A stretch of 64,000 bases of DNA from Terebella lapidaria (lineage: Eukaryota > Annelida > Polychaeta > Terebellida > Terebellidae), in NCBI GenBank assembly GCA_949152475.1, contig OX424563.1, positions 35,350,120 to 35,414,119 on the forward strand. Reading direction: 5' to 3'. Positions within the stretch are counted from its first letter, which is position 1; every line of letters starts with the position of its first letter. The notes below the pieces were generated by a model. The model did no database searches. It worked only from the letters and a program-made list of their open reading frames with translations, and was not told the DNA's origin. The position numbers and the translations under genes are program-made. Shown piece by piece: positions 1 to 12,168 of this stretch.

Positions 1-521
1 CAATCCTCACCCCTAGGTGCAAGCGTTCAAGTCTAATCGTTTAAGTCTCAGCGGCCAATTTACACATTCCACGTCAGACATATAGCACTCCAGGTCATCC
101 AAGTTCAAGCTCAAGGTCAATATTAGTTGTGACATATGACTTCCAAAATGCTCTTAACGCAAAGCCTTATTCACAAGCATTTTGTCTGCAGAGGCAAATT
201 TGGACATTTTTTTTACCCGAAAATGGCAGAAATTCAAAATGGCCGCCACACGAAAACCGGCCATTCAAGGGCAACGAAACTTTTACACATCACCGAGATA
301 CATATATTTTTTTAATTTTGCTCAATTTTTACTCAAAAATGCTCAATTTTGAAACCATTTTCTCAAAGATTGTCTGATCAGTTTTGAGATTTTTATTTCC
401 AAAGTATGTGTGTACTTCTTGGGTTTATTCATGAATAACATATGTGTCGTCTTCGGGCTTCTCACACGGCCTGCACTCTGCACAGCAAGTTCCTACAAGA
501 TCCAGAAAAGATCCAGAAAAG
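1..521. other. No gene recognised
   Basis: AT-rich sequence without a convincing coding frame. The short open frames have no family resemblance and no splice context. Nothing further can be supported here. Confidence 0.5.
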
Positions 522-655
522 TGTCATTTTTGTTTTCTCTCACTTCGTATGCCTGATATGACTTTCTGTCCCCGGACTATGAGATTGGATAACGGACCCT
601 GTTTTGTTTGCTCGGAATACTTGATACTGGGTATTGATTCCACGTCTATATCTAT
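522..655. repeat. Dispersed repeat, copy 1 (sister at 52967-53093)
   Basis: About 130 bases match 52967-53093 with only a handful of differences, in the same orientation. The shared block runs from GTCATTTTTGTTTTCTCTC to TTGATTC(C/T)ACGTCTAT. A small frame crosses it, but it is not coding on any evidence I can see. The family is unknown; the sharp limits suggest a short interspersed or non-autonomous element. Confidence 0.75.
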
Positions 656-725
656 ATAATTCAGGTAAGGTTCAGATCTGGACTTTCATGACATCTGACC
701 ATTTCGGAGTCCTGATGTCGCTCAC

Positions 726-2425
726 ATGTTGAACATAAACTTTTGGTGTTTAGTGTATTATGAGCCATTGAATTACATGTACCTGCGAAAAAAGATAGAA
801 CTGTTGTATATCGAAATTGATGACTCTTACTCAAAAAATGTTATTGATTTGCATGCTCCCCTGAAGTCAAGGAAGGTGAAACATAATGATGTTCCCTACA
901 TGAATGATGAGCTTAGGAAAACCACCAATGTCAAACACGAAATATGTCAAAGTAAAGCAAACTGGACAGCTTTTAGAAAAAAAATTGTCAATTATTTACT
1001 CAAGAATTCCCTCCAGAGTCACATTCGAAGAAATGTGAAAATTCAAATAGGGCTAGAGATATTTTTGGAGATTCTTAAGCCTCTTGAATAGTATCAGACA
1101 AATGTAAAAACGGCCTTAACAGTATAACCTTAAAATTATGAAATTGTAAATACACCAAGTGATGTTGGAAACATATTAAATGAATATTATAGAAATGTTG
1201 CCAATGATATTGGAGTCAATGATTGTATCAGCGATGAAGATACATTTGAAGATATTGTTCAAACACCATCATTCAAATGTCATTATAGTTTACATAGAAA
1301 ATGATGCTCTCGTTAATGACGCTTTTTCATTCAAAAATGTTTCTGCCCTTTTTATCTTGAAAATGTTACAGAAACTGAATGGCAGAAAAGCTACTGGATG
1401 TAGCTCTATTTCACCAAAACTATTAAAACTTTGTGCAGAACATTTGAGCATTCCATAACATTTCTCGTGAACAAATGTCTACAAGTTGGTGAATTTCCAG
1501 ATGATCTGAATAATGATATGTTGGACAAAAATAATTATAGGCCTGTAAGTGTGTTACCTACATTGTCTAAAATATTTGAGGAAATGTTAATTTCCAAGTT
1601 AAATGAATATTTTGAAAATAATGAGTTGCTATCGCCATACTTGTCTGGTTTAAGGAAAGGTCAGGAAATGTCATCACATAACAGAAATATGTGAGAAAGC
1701 AATGGTCTCTCAAGGCTATCAAAGGTGTTAAATGTGGAGTCAAAGGTCAAGTTGAATGATACGTTCATAAAATCATATTTCAATTTATGTCCATTTGTCT
1801 GGCATTTTTGTGGTTTTGGGTGTATGCGAAATTGGAGGAGATTCAGAAACGTGCTTTGAAATATATTTACAATGACTTCAACGCAACTCATGACTTCAAT
1901 CCTTGTTAAATGTGTAGAGACTACGATTAAAAGCCGCCGAGGTTTTCAAAATATATCAGCAAATTAGTCCCAGTTATCTATGTAGCTTTGTTGTCAAGAA
2001 GATTAACACTCATAACCTTAGGAATATCAACTCTCCTACGTTGCCCAATATAACAGTGTACAGTACGGTAAAACTATAATAGTAGAAGTAAAAATCTTGA
2101 TGTATCATAACGTATCCATTGTATATCTTAAGATCCTTTCAAACACTACTAGTAATCATTTTATGTCCCACATGAAATGCTGTGATGAAATGGATGTACC
2201 TTCTAACCACCATTGTGCTCACGTCTATCAATTCAATTTCAATTCAGCATCTCATTCTTCATTGTACATATCCCGTTTATTCATAATGTCGTGTTTCAGA
2301 TAGCCTTGTTGCTAATATAATTTGTTATTATAGTATATAGTCCTACCCGAATTTAAATAAAGTTTTATCTTATCTTATCTTATCTTATCTTATCTTATCT
2401 TATCATCTTATCTTATCTTATCTTA
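726..2425 (+). mobile_element. Truncated LINE (non-LTR retrotransposon), CR1/Jockey-like
   Basis: Decayed non-LTR retrotransposon on the plus strand. Around 1380-1680 the translation reads as the start of a LINE reverse transcriptase: a GRKATGCSSISPKLLK-like segment, then NNYRPVSVLPTLSKIFEEML and LNEYFENNELLSPYLSG, which are typical of RT blocks 0-1 in the CR1/Jockey group. Around 1825-2075 another frame resembles the LINE C-terminal tail (KLEEIQKRALKYIYNDF and later RNINSPTLPN). The catalytic RT core between about 1695 and 1825 is missing, so this is an internally deleted copy with several frameshifts. The 3' end is an AATAAA-containing stretch followed by a TTATC microsatellite, which fits LINE families that end in short tandem repeats rather than poly(A). 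No endonuclease domain is visible. The clade is inferred, not proven. Confidence 0.8.
2365..2425 (+). repeat. (TTATC)n microsatellite tail of the LINE
   Basis: About a dozen TTATC units with one imperfect unit, directly after AATAAAGTTT. The position is that of a LINE 3' terminal repeat. Confidence 0.9.
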
Positions 2426-5354
2426 GTGCCTGTCAGTTGGAACATAAATCTGTTGATATTAAATCATATCGTCAATTATATTCACGACTGGAACAAAAAT
2501 GTCCCCCGCAATCCAGTAAATGTCCTTGTAGTTACTATTTGTGTCCTAGCTAATCCCACTTTTATACAAAACAATCATCGAGCTATATAGACAATAATTT
2601 TCCTCCAATAGTTAATCCGTAGATTTTACATGAGAACAGTCTGATTCTGATACGGAGCACATTTCCGGCCAGCAAATGAGAATGTAATTGCTTGTCACAA
2701 ACACTAGTAGCCAAAGGTGGTCCATCACATATCAGAGTATTGGGCGTCCCGAGGTTACTGACTAGCTCGATATTTTTACTGATTCTCGGGGTCCCAGTTC
2801 GATTTCAACATTAAATACTATCGAATGGAAAATAGGACAAACTGGATAATGGACCAATTCACAGAGTTTCCCGCCGAATTTGCCGAACGACCGACGAATC
2901 AGCGACTGGTCTCACTAACGCCGATAAACAGAATGGCAAACTGCGGTTGTATTGCATTGTCTACAGAAATTACTAGTATTATTGCACGAACGATCCTTCT
3001 TCGCTAATACATCAATTAGTATTAGGGTGTGAAACTGTTTTTTTCTGTCTGTGAAATATACAGAACACTGATGTTTCTGTAAAATCACCTAAGGCACCAG
3101 AAACCGTCTCAAAACCACCAGAGTAGTGTTTGTTGATGTCCACGGTGAAGGGACCGGTTATTGTGTCAGTGTTGCATCGGATAATTAAAATTGTCTTTAG
3201 AGAGCAGTGATTAAAACTTTAACAAAACAAATTGTTCTTATCGATTGTTTTATGTTGGAATACGTCACCAAGGCGGTTTATGTGATTCGCATTGGAGGAC
3301 AACACACTTTTTGTGGTCTCCTGCCATTTTGATAAGCAATGGTTATATCAGTAGTCGGCAGGAAATACCCGTATGTGAGACCAGCGATTCAGTGGTCAAT
3401 TCAAATTATGGAAATTTCCGAACATGTATGAGATGACGGGGGAGTCAGTAAATTGGTCCATTAACAACAGTTTGATTAGTTTGTTTCTTTTGGCTACATA
3501 AATCCCGAAAACATCGGTTAAAGCGAGATGCACTCGCGACACTTGAGCATCAACTCGCAAATCAGTGTAGTATAGACGGCTGGTGGTTCACTCCTGCCGC
3601 TCGGCGACATTGTCTTGTGCTGTCAGAGGAGGACGAGGGGATCTATCCAGCCACACAACACTAATCTATAGCAGCCCGAGGTTCATCCCTGTCCAGGGAG
3701 CTATTTCTGGAAGACGGCCGTTTGTTAACTGAAGACGAATTTGACGTCAATCGACATGAAATCGATGTCTGTAGGATCTTAATCCACTCGAGCCACGACA
3801 AGCGTAGATACGGATATAGTTACAATAATTCTGATGCACATTGTTGACCAGAATATTGGCAGGAAACGTTGCATTGTCTGTTGTTGGTTTCGACCTGGCG
3901 GTTACAGTCATGTCCGTGTGCAAGTCTGCATGCAGCTTCCGTTGTCGTATGAACATCAGGCGATCATTAAATATACATGAGGCCACGAGGTAAGAAGCCG
4001 ACCAAATTCTCGGCCCAACTTCGTCATGAAAAATATGCTCAAGGTTATTTCGGAATGTCTGCCGCTAAATTAGGATGGCCATATTGTTTCTTTGATCCAT
4101 AAATAACACACGTCTTGGGCTTTGTCTCAGAAGTACCGTCTGGTGGTAAGGATGGATGAAGATTGAATGGAATGGTATTGACTTTGCTAGACCTACATTA
4201 ATAGTTTCAGAAAATGAACTTGATAACTGTCAATCAACACTCAATTTCAGAAGTTCTTTTAGAGATCATGGGTAGAAATAGTCTGTCATGGAAGAGACAA
4301 TGACAGGTCGGATATAACGTAGCGAGTACCCAATAATTTGTAGTAAGTTTGATAGACCGCTGTAAAAGAAAGATCGAGTCCATCCCATCGACTTGAGACA
4401 ACATATATAAAAAAACATACATAAAATATTGTGTGTGGTTTGATGTGAAATTGGCTTTGGCGGACAGTGATTACTTTGTTGGACATTTTTCAACTGACAC
4501 ATCAAACTATGTTGTACACGAGATGCTCATTGCTAAATAATCGCATTCTATGTTGTAATAACTGTGTTTTTGCAATCTTAGCGGTATCATATCAGCAAGA
4601 CTACATCGTTGTCATGTTCTGATATTATAAGGTAGAACAATTAAACTTTGATTGCTTCAATTGTGCCTATTCCTTCTGTCTCAACTTTCATACGAGGAAT
4701 TTTCGTTTTCGAATCGAACACGTATACAAACGACAATGTTAAACATACATGAAAACGAAGAGAACAAAAGTAAAACGAGCCAATTCCTGTGAAACAATAT
4801 TGAATATCAAAATTATACTCGTATACTCTGAAATGTTTGTACATTGTACTTTCAACCCAATTAATTGGATTTCCTTACACGTACACTCAACAACAACCCG
4901 CGCCTGATGTATAGGCTACTGGGATCATTACAACTGTTCTTATGCTAACGAATTCCGAATATTGTTGACTTGAGCATCCTAGTGGCCTTGACTTCTAGAG
5001 ATCATGACCTTGACACTGGAAGAATATTATTGACAATCGTAAACAAAAATACTGTGAATTGTGGAATCAGTGCCACAAACAATACGGACACGCAAACAGA
5101 AAAATGAATCCATTTTGCTCAACGTCACAAGCGGCCACACGAACGATAGATAAAAAAAAAAACACTCGGCGCCATCCTTAAAAATTGGAGAAAACTTGAA
5201 AACGCACAGAAAAGCCATAAAACAGGTGAAGTAAAGCAGTACAAGCGTGGCAAATAGTGTCAGCAACACAAACAAACTGAACTGTTGTAAATTACGAAGT
5301 CAGAGTGTCCAAGTTTTAACTTAAGGTGCCAATACTGCATACCACACAACGCCT
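2426..5354. other. Intergenic stretch, no gene recognised
   Basis: Short frames on both strands lack family resemblance. The part at 3530-3770 is less AT-rich and includes a TGACGTCA-like site near 3740 (GACGTCAAT), so an untranslated exon or promoter is possible but unproven. A short A-run lies near 5151-5162. No repeat shared with the rest of the window was noticed here. Confidence 0.4.
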
Positions 5355-8300
5355 GTGCAAAACAGGCCGTTAATCATGGCCACAGGAAGCAGTGTATCAA
5401 TGCCACACATGGACTGGGCAGCGCCAAATCAACCAGAAGCCTTAAGATTGTTTCGACAACGGTGCAAACTGTACTTCTCAATCCAAAACATTAACGAAAA
5501 CCAGCAAGTGGACTACATCCTACTGATGGCTGGAGAAGAATGTTCGAAAAAATTTAACTCCTCGACTTTCGAAAATGAGTCTGACAAGACCAACCCAATC
5601 AGGTTTGGGAGAAATTTGAGATGCATGTTGACCCGAAGGGAAACTTCCGTGTTGCACGCTTCTACCTGCTTGAGGCTCACAAGTGAAAGTGAATCCATAG
5701 ATGGTTTCCTTGCACGCCTGCATCTGCAAGCACAGAGATTCCAGTTTCGAGATGAAGAAGAGATCAGTGAAGGGTTGATATGACCAATTATCGGCTGCAT
5801 TTAAATCAATGTTAAATTGGGCAACTTCGGATGTGCGTTTCACCTTTCCAAAAAACAATAGGGCTTAACGGTTGACAGGGTGTGATAGTATAATCATAGT
5901 ACTTCAATAAAATATAGGTCACTATAGAGCATGATAGTACCAATTTTTCATAAAATGACGTTGAACAGGACCCCTGTCAATTTAGCTCGTTTTCAGATCG
6001 CAATTGCCGACATAGCATACATTCAGCAAAACCTTTCTCTACTCCAAATCCCGGGAAATACCACCGGGATTTTTGCTTTTCCCAAAACCAGACTTCCACA
6101 CGCGCAAAATAAACCAGCACGTGGATCAATATCGCTTCGCGTTGTCTCCCTAGGCAACCATACATCTGGCGAAATGACGTCACTTAAAATGGAATCCTCA
6201 ATTCCTCAATGAGGCATCTCCAGGACTATTCCTGGTATCAAGCCTGAAAGGCTGATTGAGCACACCATAACTGGGACACGGCACAAAGAACTCCAAAAGA
6301 AATTGCTAGCGAAAGAGGAATTGACGCTTCAGAACACAGTCAAGGAAGGGAGAATCTTCGAAGCCTCGGTAACTCATATGCCACAACTAGCAGAAATCAA
6401 TGGCAAGAACACTAGCACATAGGTCAACGCCGTGAAAGCCATGAAGAAATCGTGCAGAAACTGCGGTGGTCAGCACTTGCACGTGAAATGGAAGTGTCCA
6501 GCATGGGGTGCAACCTGCCAGAACTACAAGAGGGCGAATCACTGGACCAGTTTCTGTCTGTTCAAAACAGAAGACGTAAAAACCTGAAAAACGAGAACCA
6601 AGAGTACAAGACTCACAGAAACGAAAGTTAGGAAAATAGAAACAGCGCCGTGGCCGAGGTACAAAGTGCAATGTGCAAAGTGCATAGTGTCAAAACAGAC
6701 CGTAACCCACTGTACGACCAGTTTGAGAAACTCACATTTGACATCATCACCTCCAGTGTTAACACAATTGCAGCATATACACTACACACAAGGAAGTGTT
6801 CGTCCTGCTTGACGTCATGCTCCCACCAAGCCGTGTTGTGCACGAGCTGAGGGCTAAGGTGGACACAGGGGCAGAAGTAAACACTCTCCCACTGCGCATC
6901 TATCGAAACATGTTCCCAGACAGTGTAGACGGCAATGGTCTACCACTACAAGGTGCGACACAGACCTCACACAGTACACTAACTGCCTACAACGGGTCGG
7001 TCATAAAGCACTATGGGACAATACAGATTCCATGCTCATACGTCTCAAGTGGTTGGCACCCAACAAGTTTCTTCGTCGTTAATCCCAACAGCCCTGCAAT
7101 CTTGGACTGCCCAGTCTGAGATCGTTGAAGCTAATCACACTACACTGCCACATTGAAGAAAATGTGCCTCCGCCAACCATAAACACAACCAGCGACCTGA
7201 TCGCTGCCTTCCCAGAGCAGTTTGACAAGGTCGGCGAGTTTGCAGGCATGTATCACATTATGCTGGATCCAGAAGCACATCCAGTGATACACCCACCACG
7301 AAAGTGCCCCATACACATGAGGGAGGAAATATATTCAGAGATAAACAACATGGTCAAAGACGGAATCATCCGGAAAGTGGAAGTACCGACAGACTGGGTA
7401 AACAGCTTGGTATTCGCCAGGAAAAGTATCGGCAAGCTCCGCCTCTGCTTAGACCCCAGAGACCTCAATAAAGCGGTGTCACCACAAGGATCCAACGCTC
7501 GAAGTTTCAGTAGCGCCAGATTCTTCTCAAAGTCAGTTTGGACTTGTCATGTTGCAGGATATTTTCCAACAGAAAATGGACCAAATGTTGGAGCAGTGCC
7601 CTGGGACAGTCAGTATCGCTGATGACGTCGTTGTCTATGTTCAAACAAGAGCAGAGCACGATGCAAACCTCCTCACACTCATGCAGAGGGCAAAACAAAA
7701 AGGTCTGACATTCAACAGTGCAAAATGTGACATTTTGCAAAACCAAGTCAAATTCTTCGGCGCAGTGTGCGACGATCGAGGCGTGCACCCAGACCCGAGC
7801 AAGGCACAAGACATCAAGGAGCTATGCAGCCCTAGGAACGTGACAGAAGTACAAGAGGTACTCAGCATAATCACCTACATGGCCTCCTTTATCCCCAATC
7901 TGTCTGAAATGACTGCACCGATGCGTGACCTGCTGAAGAAAAACAAACAATTCGAGTGGTCTGCATGAAAAAGCACTGGAATGGGTGAAGGAAATCATCT
8001 GCACAGATGTGACTCTGACGTACTTCAACCCTGCCAAACAGACTACATTACAGGTGGATGCATCCAACAAGGGCCTTGGGGCTGTCCAAATGCAAGATGG
8101 GAAACCAATTGCATTCGCCTCCAAGAGCCTCACCCCTACAGAGCAGCGATATGCAACATCAAGCGAGAGCTCCTCGCAGTAGTCTTCAGATGCGAACACT
8201 TCCACACATATGTCTCCGGAAAACCGTTTCTGGTAGAAAGGGACCAAAAACCACTGGGAATGATCAGCCTGAAGAACCTAATGGCTGCTCCCCCACGACT

Positions 8301-8670
8301 ACAACGAATGCTGATGAGGCTCCAGGGCTACGACATGTCCATCAAGTACAAGCCTGGCAAGGAGGTACCCATCGCCAATGGCCTGTCACGTCAACCAAAC
8401 AAACAGCACAGCAGTCCATTGAGCTGGATGTCAAGGTCCACTTCGTCCAATTCTCTGCAACAAAGTTTCCATCATACTCAATGGCTGGTGGCAGTCGTTC
8501 TGTGAAGTGACAAAACCACTTCGACCATACTGGTCCTACCGTGATGAGCTCAGCACTGAAAATGGTCTCATACTCAAGGGCGACCGGATTGTGATCCCAG
8601 CAAACAGGCAATAAGAGATCCTGCAAGCCATCCACAGCGGCCACCAGGGAATGGAAAATAGGGGTAATCA
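5355..8670 (+). mobile_element. Ty3/gypsy LTR-retrotransposon relic (K02A2.6-like)
   Basis: Fossil Ty3/gypsy element on the plus strand. Seen in order: a gag start (MATGSSVSMPHMDW...), the rest of gag around 6210-6420, a CCHC-type knuckle around 6450-6530, an aspartic protease motif VDTGAEVNTLP around 6860, reverse transcriptase from about 7190 to 7960, RNase H (TLQVDASNKGLGAVQ) around 8045, and the beginning of the integrase zinc-binding region near 8630, where similarity stops. No LTRs were found at either end. The element is truncated and broken in several places, so it is an old copy. The family label rests on the look of gag and RT; confidence in Ty3/gypsy is high, in the sub-clade moderate. 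Confidence 0.85.
5790..6210. other. Foreign segment nested in the gypsy relic
   Basis: Gag similarity stops near 5780 and resumes near 6215. The roughly 420 bases between them show no gag resemblance and are more AT-rich, which suggests a later insertion into the relic. No clear terminal repeats or target duplication were found. Confidence 0.5.
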
Positions 8671-8709
8671 ATAGTCCACTGTTAAAGCTTCTTCGAACAC
8701 TTCTAAAGA

Positions 8710-9095
8710 ATTCTCTGAGCTGAACAATAAAAATTTATTGAATACATTTTATGCAAATGACAACTACATTTTTAACATTGGAAATCCCTATCTCCAGCCG
8801 AAATCGGGAAAATTCAAAATGACAGCCAAAGTGGCCACGCTACCTCGAGTGGATAAATGATGTATATATATATAATTGTGTCCCGAGTCCGAAATCAAGC
8901 TCCGTTTCGCTCTACGACTCACGGTTCCAAAATACTGACACTTTTATTCTAACATGAAAAACTCTATCTAAAAATAGCCGGGTGCTAGCCATATAGGTTC
9001 TCTGAGCTGAATTAAAGAAAAATTTATCGAACAATTTTTTTTGCAAATGACAACTACATGTAACACTGGAAATCCCTATCTCGAACCTGGCCCGA
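8710..9095. repeat. Pair of diverged ~100-bp direct repeats
   Basis: The block starting TTCTCTGAGCTGAA at 8710 recurs at 8998. Both contain TGCAAATGACAACTACAT and GGAAATCCCTATCTC. They are separated by about 190 bases that include a TA-repeat. The pair looks like two copies of one non-autonomous element or one partial duplication. Confidence 0.75.
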
Positions 9096-9180
9096 AATTC
9101 TAAAGGCACATGGTTCGGCCCGAAAAGATTAAATCGACAAAAAACAAATGGTCCGGAGATATGGGCCCATAGAAAATATT

Positions 9181-9300
9181 TTTTGAATTACAGCAATATT
9201 CATCGAACAGATTTTTCCCAGCGTTTCACAACGCCGACGCCGACAACGACGGACGGACGCCGGACGCCATCTGATGACAATAGCTTATTGGACCATAAGT
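9181..9300. repeat. Simple-structure repeat rich in CGACGGACG words
   Basis: A tract of CGACG/GGACGCC words near 9229-9270, then GATGACAATAGC and a short inverted pair around GGACCATAAGTCC. It looks like the end of a dispersed repeat, but no second copy was seen here. A similar CGTCCGT-rich tract opens the element at 12169. Confidence 0.45.
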
Positions 9301-9454
9301 CCAGAAGCTAAAAATGTTGTGAAATGATGCAAAAGACCCCTCCGAAAACGACATGTACCCTGGTAGTGACCACTCTCAGAAGACCAAATTGTGAAGCGCT
9401 TTGATAATGTAGCAACCGGTTATTACTTTTCTTCAGAGGGGAGAGATTACTGAC

Positions 9455-9653
9455 CTGGATTAGGTTAATCAGTCTGTTAATGGATTCCATGCTGAGGGTG
9501 CACTCCTCACCATAGTAACTGACAAAAGAAGAGCGTTTCCCTGGCGACCCTGCACTCCCCCATCCTAAAGACTGGGTCAGCTGACACTCACAACCCCACA
9601 TTGCCATGGCAACGATCACCAATAGAGCCATCACGAACAGCGAAAACTTCATC
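9455..9653 (-). CDS. Neuropeptide precursor exon, AKH/RPCH (GnRH superfamily) type
   Basis: One coding exon on the minus strand. A pyrimidine-rich acceptor (CACTTTGCCTTTCAG) precedes it and the ATG follows at 9652; it ends in CAG before GTCAGT, a good donor, in phase 0. The 66 codons give a hydrophobic signal peptide (about residues 1-23, ending CEC), then directly QLTQSLGWGSAGSPGKR, then a C-peptide with GEECTLSMESINRLINLIQ. Adipokinetic hormone/RPCH precursors are known to have this layout: signal peptide, N-terminal Gln that becomes pyroglutamate, Trp at position 8, a Gly-Lys-Arg amidation and cleavage site, and a cysteine-bearing C-peptide. Compared with RPCH (QLNFSPGW), positions 1, 2, 5, 7 and 8 agree. 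The predicted peptide, 14 residues ending in Pro-amide, is longer than usual AKH and the Pro-amide recalls GnRH-type peptides. The 3' exon and 5' UTR exon were not found. Confidence 0.8.
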
Positions 9654-9796
9654 CTGAAAGGCAAAGTGAGCAACCATTACAGCCAATACATTCATGTCAA
9701 GTATTTATCAGAGTGAACAAGCATTACACAGACAATCACAGGGCATCATTTTGTCAGCCGTGTCTCATAGAAAAAAATATTATTTGTTTCAGGCAG

Positions 9797-9870
9797 AAAG
9801 CGTTTGCTACGCATAGCAAAAATTTGCTTCACATATCAAACATTTGCTACACGTAGCAAACTATTTGCAC
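9797..9870. repeat. Small palindromic-word array (TTTGCTACGTAGCAAA)
   Basis: About three tandem units of roughly 21 bases, each close to the self-complementary word TTTGCTACGTAGCAAA with two or three central bases variable. See the similar architecture with other words at 10918, 11411, 11750, 39691 and 53095. Confidence 0.7.
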
Positions 9871-10917
9871 ATTGTGTAATTAAAATATATATTGTCAGTA
9901 AACTTCTGCAAATTAAAAATAATAAATGTGTTAGAAATAAGCACTTTCAACAATTTTGAATTTTTCAAATATTTATTTTTGATGACTTTTTTTATACTTC
10001 GTAGATTGTTACTTAATTATAATTAGAGAGATGTCAAATGTTTTGTTCTGACATCTTTTGAAACTTACTATGGGGATAATATAATATCAATTTTCATTGA
10101 TATACACTGTAATTGAAACTTAAATGGGCGATAATTGAAATATACTATAATTTTCATTGATATCTATATATACTGTAATTGAGACTTAAATGGGCGATGA
10201 TTGATATATAAGCGCTTTGGCATCAACAGCAATAAAAAATAGATACAATAACCTGGCAGCATACTGAGCTCATTTCTTGTCATTTTATTGGTGTAACATG
10301 ACGGCACAGGTGTAATTTGAGGCATTACTACTATTTCGTGAAAGTGTATCACTTGGGGATTCGAAATGAACGTCCTTATTGCTCTACGGTCAATACTTAC
10401 TGAGATTATTATGGTTGTTCACATTGAAATCCATCAAACAGATGATATAATTCATACAGCATATTTAGCTCATTTCCTGTCAAAATATCTCTATTTCCGG
10501 TTTGGTGTAAATTGATACCTAAGGTGTAATTTGCATGCAGCCCAACCACTCCTTTAATGATAGTATTTATCCTCTAGGACCGGAATTAATTACGTCCTTC
10601 TCGTGCGATAATCAATATCCAATTAGACACACTGTCATGTACGAATATGTAAAAACATCGAAAACACATTTCATTTCCTTGACCTTTCATCTATATATCA
10701 AAAAAAATTATATGAGTTCGAAGTCAGACAATGGTCAATGTTTTCACCAACTTTGATGACGACTAAACGCCATAATATTCTCTCTGTTTGGAAGGTGAAA
10801 GATCAGGATACAATCCGGATCAAATTCGATGTATATAGGCCTACTTTACGGTGGTTCCCGAATGACATCATTATTCTCGTCTTTTGGGAGTGACATTAAG
10901 ACAAAAAGTAATTAAAT
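9871..10917. other. AT-rich intergenic stretch
   Basis: No coding frame recognised. An approximate direct duplication lies at 10085-10210: 'TTTTCATTGATAT...CACTGTAATTGA(A/G)ACTTAAATGGGCGAT' occurs twice. An upstream exon of the neuropeptide gene could lie here but cannot be recognised by eye. Confidence 0.4.
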
Positions 10918-11175
10918 TCACATGCAGCATAAATATTTCTGTCGGGACATAAATATTTAGGTTGCGACAGAAATCATTTTAGCTGTGACATAAATATTCC
11001 TGTCATGACATAATCATATTTATTTTGCAACACAAATATTTCTATCAAGACTAAAATATTTGTGTCCTGACATAAATATTCATGTCGCAGCATAAAATAT
11101 TTGTCTAAATTAAATTTGTGTCATGAAGGAAATAGTTGTCACCGTGTCAAAATCATTCCTGTCGCGAGGAATATC
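10918..11175. repeat. Palindromic-word array (GACATAAATATTTATGTC)
   Basis: About twelve degenerate units of 20-22 bases built on GACATAAATATTTATGTC, an exact palindrome, with variants such as GACATAAATATTCCTGTC and AAATATTTGTGTCCTG. Both strands therefore carry the same word. Confidence 0.75.
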
Positions 11176-11410
11176 ACGATGAGATTTTTTTTTATTATTT
11201 ATTTTCATAATCTTAATACCAAATTACGAAAATAATAATGTCATTTAGGAACCACCATAGGCGCTTAGATAATGTACATTTCTCATGATAAATCATAGGT
11301 TGTATAATGTTTTCACATTTGTGGGTAATTAACAAAAGCCTTTTCAACATTTGTGGTTGGAAATTCTTTTTCACATTTGGGAGTGGATTTTGAGCTGACA
11401 TACCAAAAAT

Positions 11411-11700
11411 ATTCCCTCGCGATCTTATTGCGCTCCCTCGCATTCCGGATCGCGTTCCCTCGTGATCTTATTGCGTTCCCTCGCAATCCGCATCGCGTTC
11501 CCTCGCGATCCTATTGCGTTCCATCGCATTCCGGATCGTGTTCCCTTGCGATATTGTAGAAAAATATCAGAAGTCGCGAAAGAACGCGATTCAGAATGCG
11601 AGGGAACGCAATCTGGAATGCGAAGGAACGCAATAAGATCCTGAGGGAACGCGATCCGGAATGCGAGGGAACGCAATGAGATCGCGAGGGAACGCAATAA
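11411..11700. repeat. Inverted array of ~22-bp units (CCCTCGCGATCTTATTGCGTT-like)
   Basis: The left half repeats CCTCGC.ATC..ATTGCGTTC-like units and the right half is the same array reversed (GGAACGCAAT.AGATCGCGAGG-like). The centre is near 11550-11570. The whole tract can fold on itself into a long hairpin. Confidence 0.85.
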
Positions 11701-11749
11701 CGATATGTCTGTGAACGAATATCTACCCTTTCAGCGGCTTCGTAAATTC

Positions 11750-12069
11750 GTGCTCACGAATTGATAAACCGTGTACACGAATCATTGAATCGTACTCCCG
11801 AATTATTAAATCTTGGGCTCGAAATGGCAATTCGTGCCTACAAAATAATAAATCTTGCCCACGAAATACCAAATCGTGCCCATAAAACGACAATATGTCA
11901 ATTTGTGGGAATGAATTGTTAATTTGTTAGCACAAATGGTTATAATTAAATCGTGTGCACGATATAACAATATGCCCAAGAAATAATAATCCATGCTCAA
12001 GAAATAACAACTCGTGACCACGAATTAAAAATTTATGCTCACTAATGTTGTAATGTGCACGAATTAATA
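11750..12069. repeat. ~21-bp array of CGTGnnCACGAAwTAATAAAT units
   Basis: About fourteen degenerate units, most carrying the dyad CGTG..CACG followed by an A/T-rich linker (AATTRATAAAT-like). Two longer units near 11895-11940 carry the word in opposite orientation. Confidence 0.8.
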
Positions 12070-12168
12070 AATATTTTTGGTATGTTACTTTAATGGATCT
12101 GCAGAATTCATTCCACATTTCTGGATGGAGATTTTACCATTTGTGGGTGATTGACAAGATTCGTTTTT

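Larger units (their letters stand above)
11398..12085. mobile_element. Composite foldback element with perfect 16-bp TIRs
   Basis: ACATACCAAAAATATT at 11398-11413 and its exact reverse complement at 12070-12085 bound a 688-bp element. The inside is almost wholly two arrays of short repeats (11411-11700 and 11750-12069) with a ~50-bp spacer containing CCCTTTCAGCGGCTTCGTA. It has no coding capacity and looks like a MITE or foldback element. No clear target duplication was found. Confidence 0.75.

Noticed and set aside
11353-11697. Repetitive frames with SLAFRIAFPRDLIAFP-like translation
   Set aside because: They come from the short tandem units of the inverted array, open on both strands, and are not proteins.
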